A program made the translations under genes and the position numbers. Positions 62,845-64,000 of a stretch of 64,000 nucleotides of DNA are shown here, piece by piece (position 1 is the first letter of the stretch; each line of letters starts with the position of its first letter). The stretch comes from Limnovirga soli (GTDB taxonomy: Bacteria; Bacteroidota; Bacteroidia; Chitinophagales; Chitinophagaceae), in NCBI RefSeq assembly GCF_013106755.1, contig NZ_WHPF01000001.1:1-64000 (forward strand), given 5' to 3'. The notes below the pieces were generated by a model that was not told the DNA's origin, did not search any database, and saw nothing but the letters and a program-made list of their open reading frames with translations.

Positions 62845-63618
62845 CTATTTTTCCCAAATAACACTAACAACAGTATTATACCTTGGAGCTATTACGCAAA
62901 ATTCAAACATTACTGTGTCATTATCATAATAGCCAAGCTCAAACCATGTTGATTTAGAAATTTGCTGTGCAGAATCCTCATTTCTATAAATTCTATTTTG
63001 GGAAAAATATTCATTAGCAACTGAATCAGAGGGTATACTAAGTTTATTCCTCTCTGGTATTCTGTAATTAAGTTGTGCTGATTTCTTATAATATTCTATT
63101 TTGCCATCCTTACTAAAAAATACGCAAATTGGGTGGTTGCCAAAATCAATAAATCTATAAATAGTGGACGTAAGACTTGTATTAAATTTGTCTGATAGCT
63201 GCCTCAATAAATCAGGAGAGAATTTTTGTTTAAAGCAAGCATCTTTAAAAAGTAATTCTGGCATTAAAAGTTCAGTTGCAAAATCGTTTGCTTCTTTTTC
63301 TTGTGCACCATGTTTATATGCTTCCAATGTAGAATAGTCATCTGAAAATGTTGCTTCGTTATTACTATGTAGCAACATATGTCCTAATTCATGAGCAAGT
63401 ACGAATCGCTTCTTTTTTGGAAATTCAATATTGGAATTCAAAGAAACTATTGATTTCCCATTTTTCATTACCATTCTTCCATCACAATTATTCAATGGGG
63501 TTTCGTTCACTATACCTTCATGATAAATAATTAAATCTGTCAAAGAAATATCGGCAGGATCTTCGATACCGCAGTAATCAAATACCTCTCTTGCTTTTAA
63601 AACGGCTTCAGAAATCAT
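62845..63618 (-). CDS. ImmA/IrrE family metallopeptidase, 257 aa
   Basis: The zinc protease motif is FVLAHELGHMLLH (His76, Glu77, His80), followed by EKEANDFATELLMPELLF, which carries the third ligand. Proteases of this type cut repressors on integrative elements and so control excision or a stress response. The upstream gene overlaps by 4 bp (ATGA), indicating translational coupling and a functional pair, as in ImmA/ImmR-type systems. The C-terminal ~110 residues are beta-rich and could be a sensing part. Confidence 0.9.
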   Translation of the reverse strand: MISEAVLKAREVFDYCGIEDPADISLTDLIIYHEGIVNETPLNNCDGRMVMKNGKSIVSLNSNIEFPKKKRFVLAHELGHMLLHSNNEATFSDDYSTLEAYKHGAQEKEANDFATELLMPELLFKDACFKQKFSPDLLRQLSDKFNTSLTSTIYRFIDFGNHPICVFFSKDGKIEYYKKSAQLNYRIPERNKLSIPSDSVANEYFSQNRIYRNEDSAQQISKSTWFELGYYDNDTVMFEFCVIAPRYNTVVSVIWEK

Positions 63619-64000
63619 TTAGCTTCTCCATTTTCTAATTTTTCAATAAAATCAAGAATTTCTGTTTCAGTTAAAATTTGACGTAGATTTTCTTCATCAA
63701 GGTTTTCAAGATTTCTAAACTGAAGACTGGGCGATTTTTGTTTAAGCAAAGTAAAAATGGCTTGCCTAGTATCTGTTGTTGCAACCTGTACCATTAATAA
63801 TGCTTTAGAATATAAGCCCAATAACTTGTCTTTATTGATGGCTACTTGTTTTTGAAACATCAGTTTCTTAATATTATTAACACCTCGTTTTTCAACTTTT
63901 TGAGGGTCATAACCATGTTCCTTTAGCATATCATCCAAAGAGCCAGGATTCTTTGACGCAGCATCCAGATAAGAATCAATTAGATGGTCAATATTTATTT
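63615..64000 (-). CDS. Partner of the ImmA-like protein, incomplete at right edge
   Basis: The frame stays open to the window edge, so the start lies beyond 64000. The visible ~127 residues are helical and charged: YLDAASKNPGSLDDMLKEHG, then NNIKKLMFQKQVAINKDKLL, and a C-terminal LTETEILDFIEKLENGEAK. No HTH can be assigned in the visible part. Position and the 4-bp overlap suggest a cognate substrate or antitoxin of the ImmA-like protease. Confidence 0.7.
   Translation of the reverse strand, partial: INIDHLIDSYLDAASKNPGSLDDMLKEHGYDPQKVEKRGVNNIKKLMFQKQVAINKDKLLGLYSKALLMVQVATTDTRQAIFTLLKQKSPSLQFRNLENLDEENLRQILTETEILDFIEKLENGEAK

Overview
The window looks like a chromosome segment of a Bacteroidota bacterium, most likely of the order Chitinophagales (Chitinophagaceae-like). 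The evidence is an AT-rich genome, a SusC/SusD pair with two CRTAC1/ASPIC-UnbV partners, PorP/SprF and type IX secretion (T9SS) sorting domains of both A and B type, start sites without Shine-Dalgarno sequences, promoters of the TAnnTTTG type, and signal peptides that leave Gln at +1. No rRNA, tRNA or CRISPR was seen.

Layout. (1) 1-6.9 kb is an accessory region. It has a 21-bp tandem repeat block at the left edge (possibly the end of an IS21-type element), then seven small plus-strand genes of mostly unknown function. Four of them sit directly behind near-identical copies of one promoter module. An attC-like palindrome, two group II intron-like scraps and a gene bracketed by a 16-bp inverted repeat also lie here. 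(2) 6.9-20.6 kb is a glycan/nutrient uptake locus: SusC, SusD and two large FG-GAP/ASPIC lipoproteins on the minus strand, with a divergent LacI-type regulator and a textbook LacI-type operator between. (3) 20.7-50.4 kb is core genome: htpG, a T9SS type B adhesin plus PorP, recG, a TPR protein, a MoxR/transglutaminase/DUF58 cluster, a methyltransferase, DUF2809, a glutaminyl cyclase, secreted proteins, lon, recQ and a copper P-type ATPase. (4) 51.0-58.1 kb is one giant secreted protein (2365 aa) with a glycosidase-like head, SprB-like repeats and a T9SS type A tail. Three tandem hairpin modules follow it. (5) From about 59.7 kb to the right edge a large serine recombinase has integrated an island into comM. 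The island carries an ImmA-like protease with an upstream partner, an HNH-like protein and a small SH3-like protein.

The most striking feature is an interspersed ~50-bp element with core GTGCGACGCAAG. About 25 copies occur in 55 kb, nearly all intergenic and oriented so that copies face inward on either side of genes or operons. It is absent from the recombinase island and from the leftmost 3.6 kb. I do not recognise it as a named element, and it is my best candidate for an undescribed system in this window.
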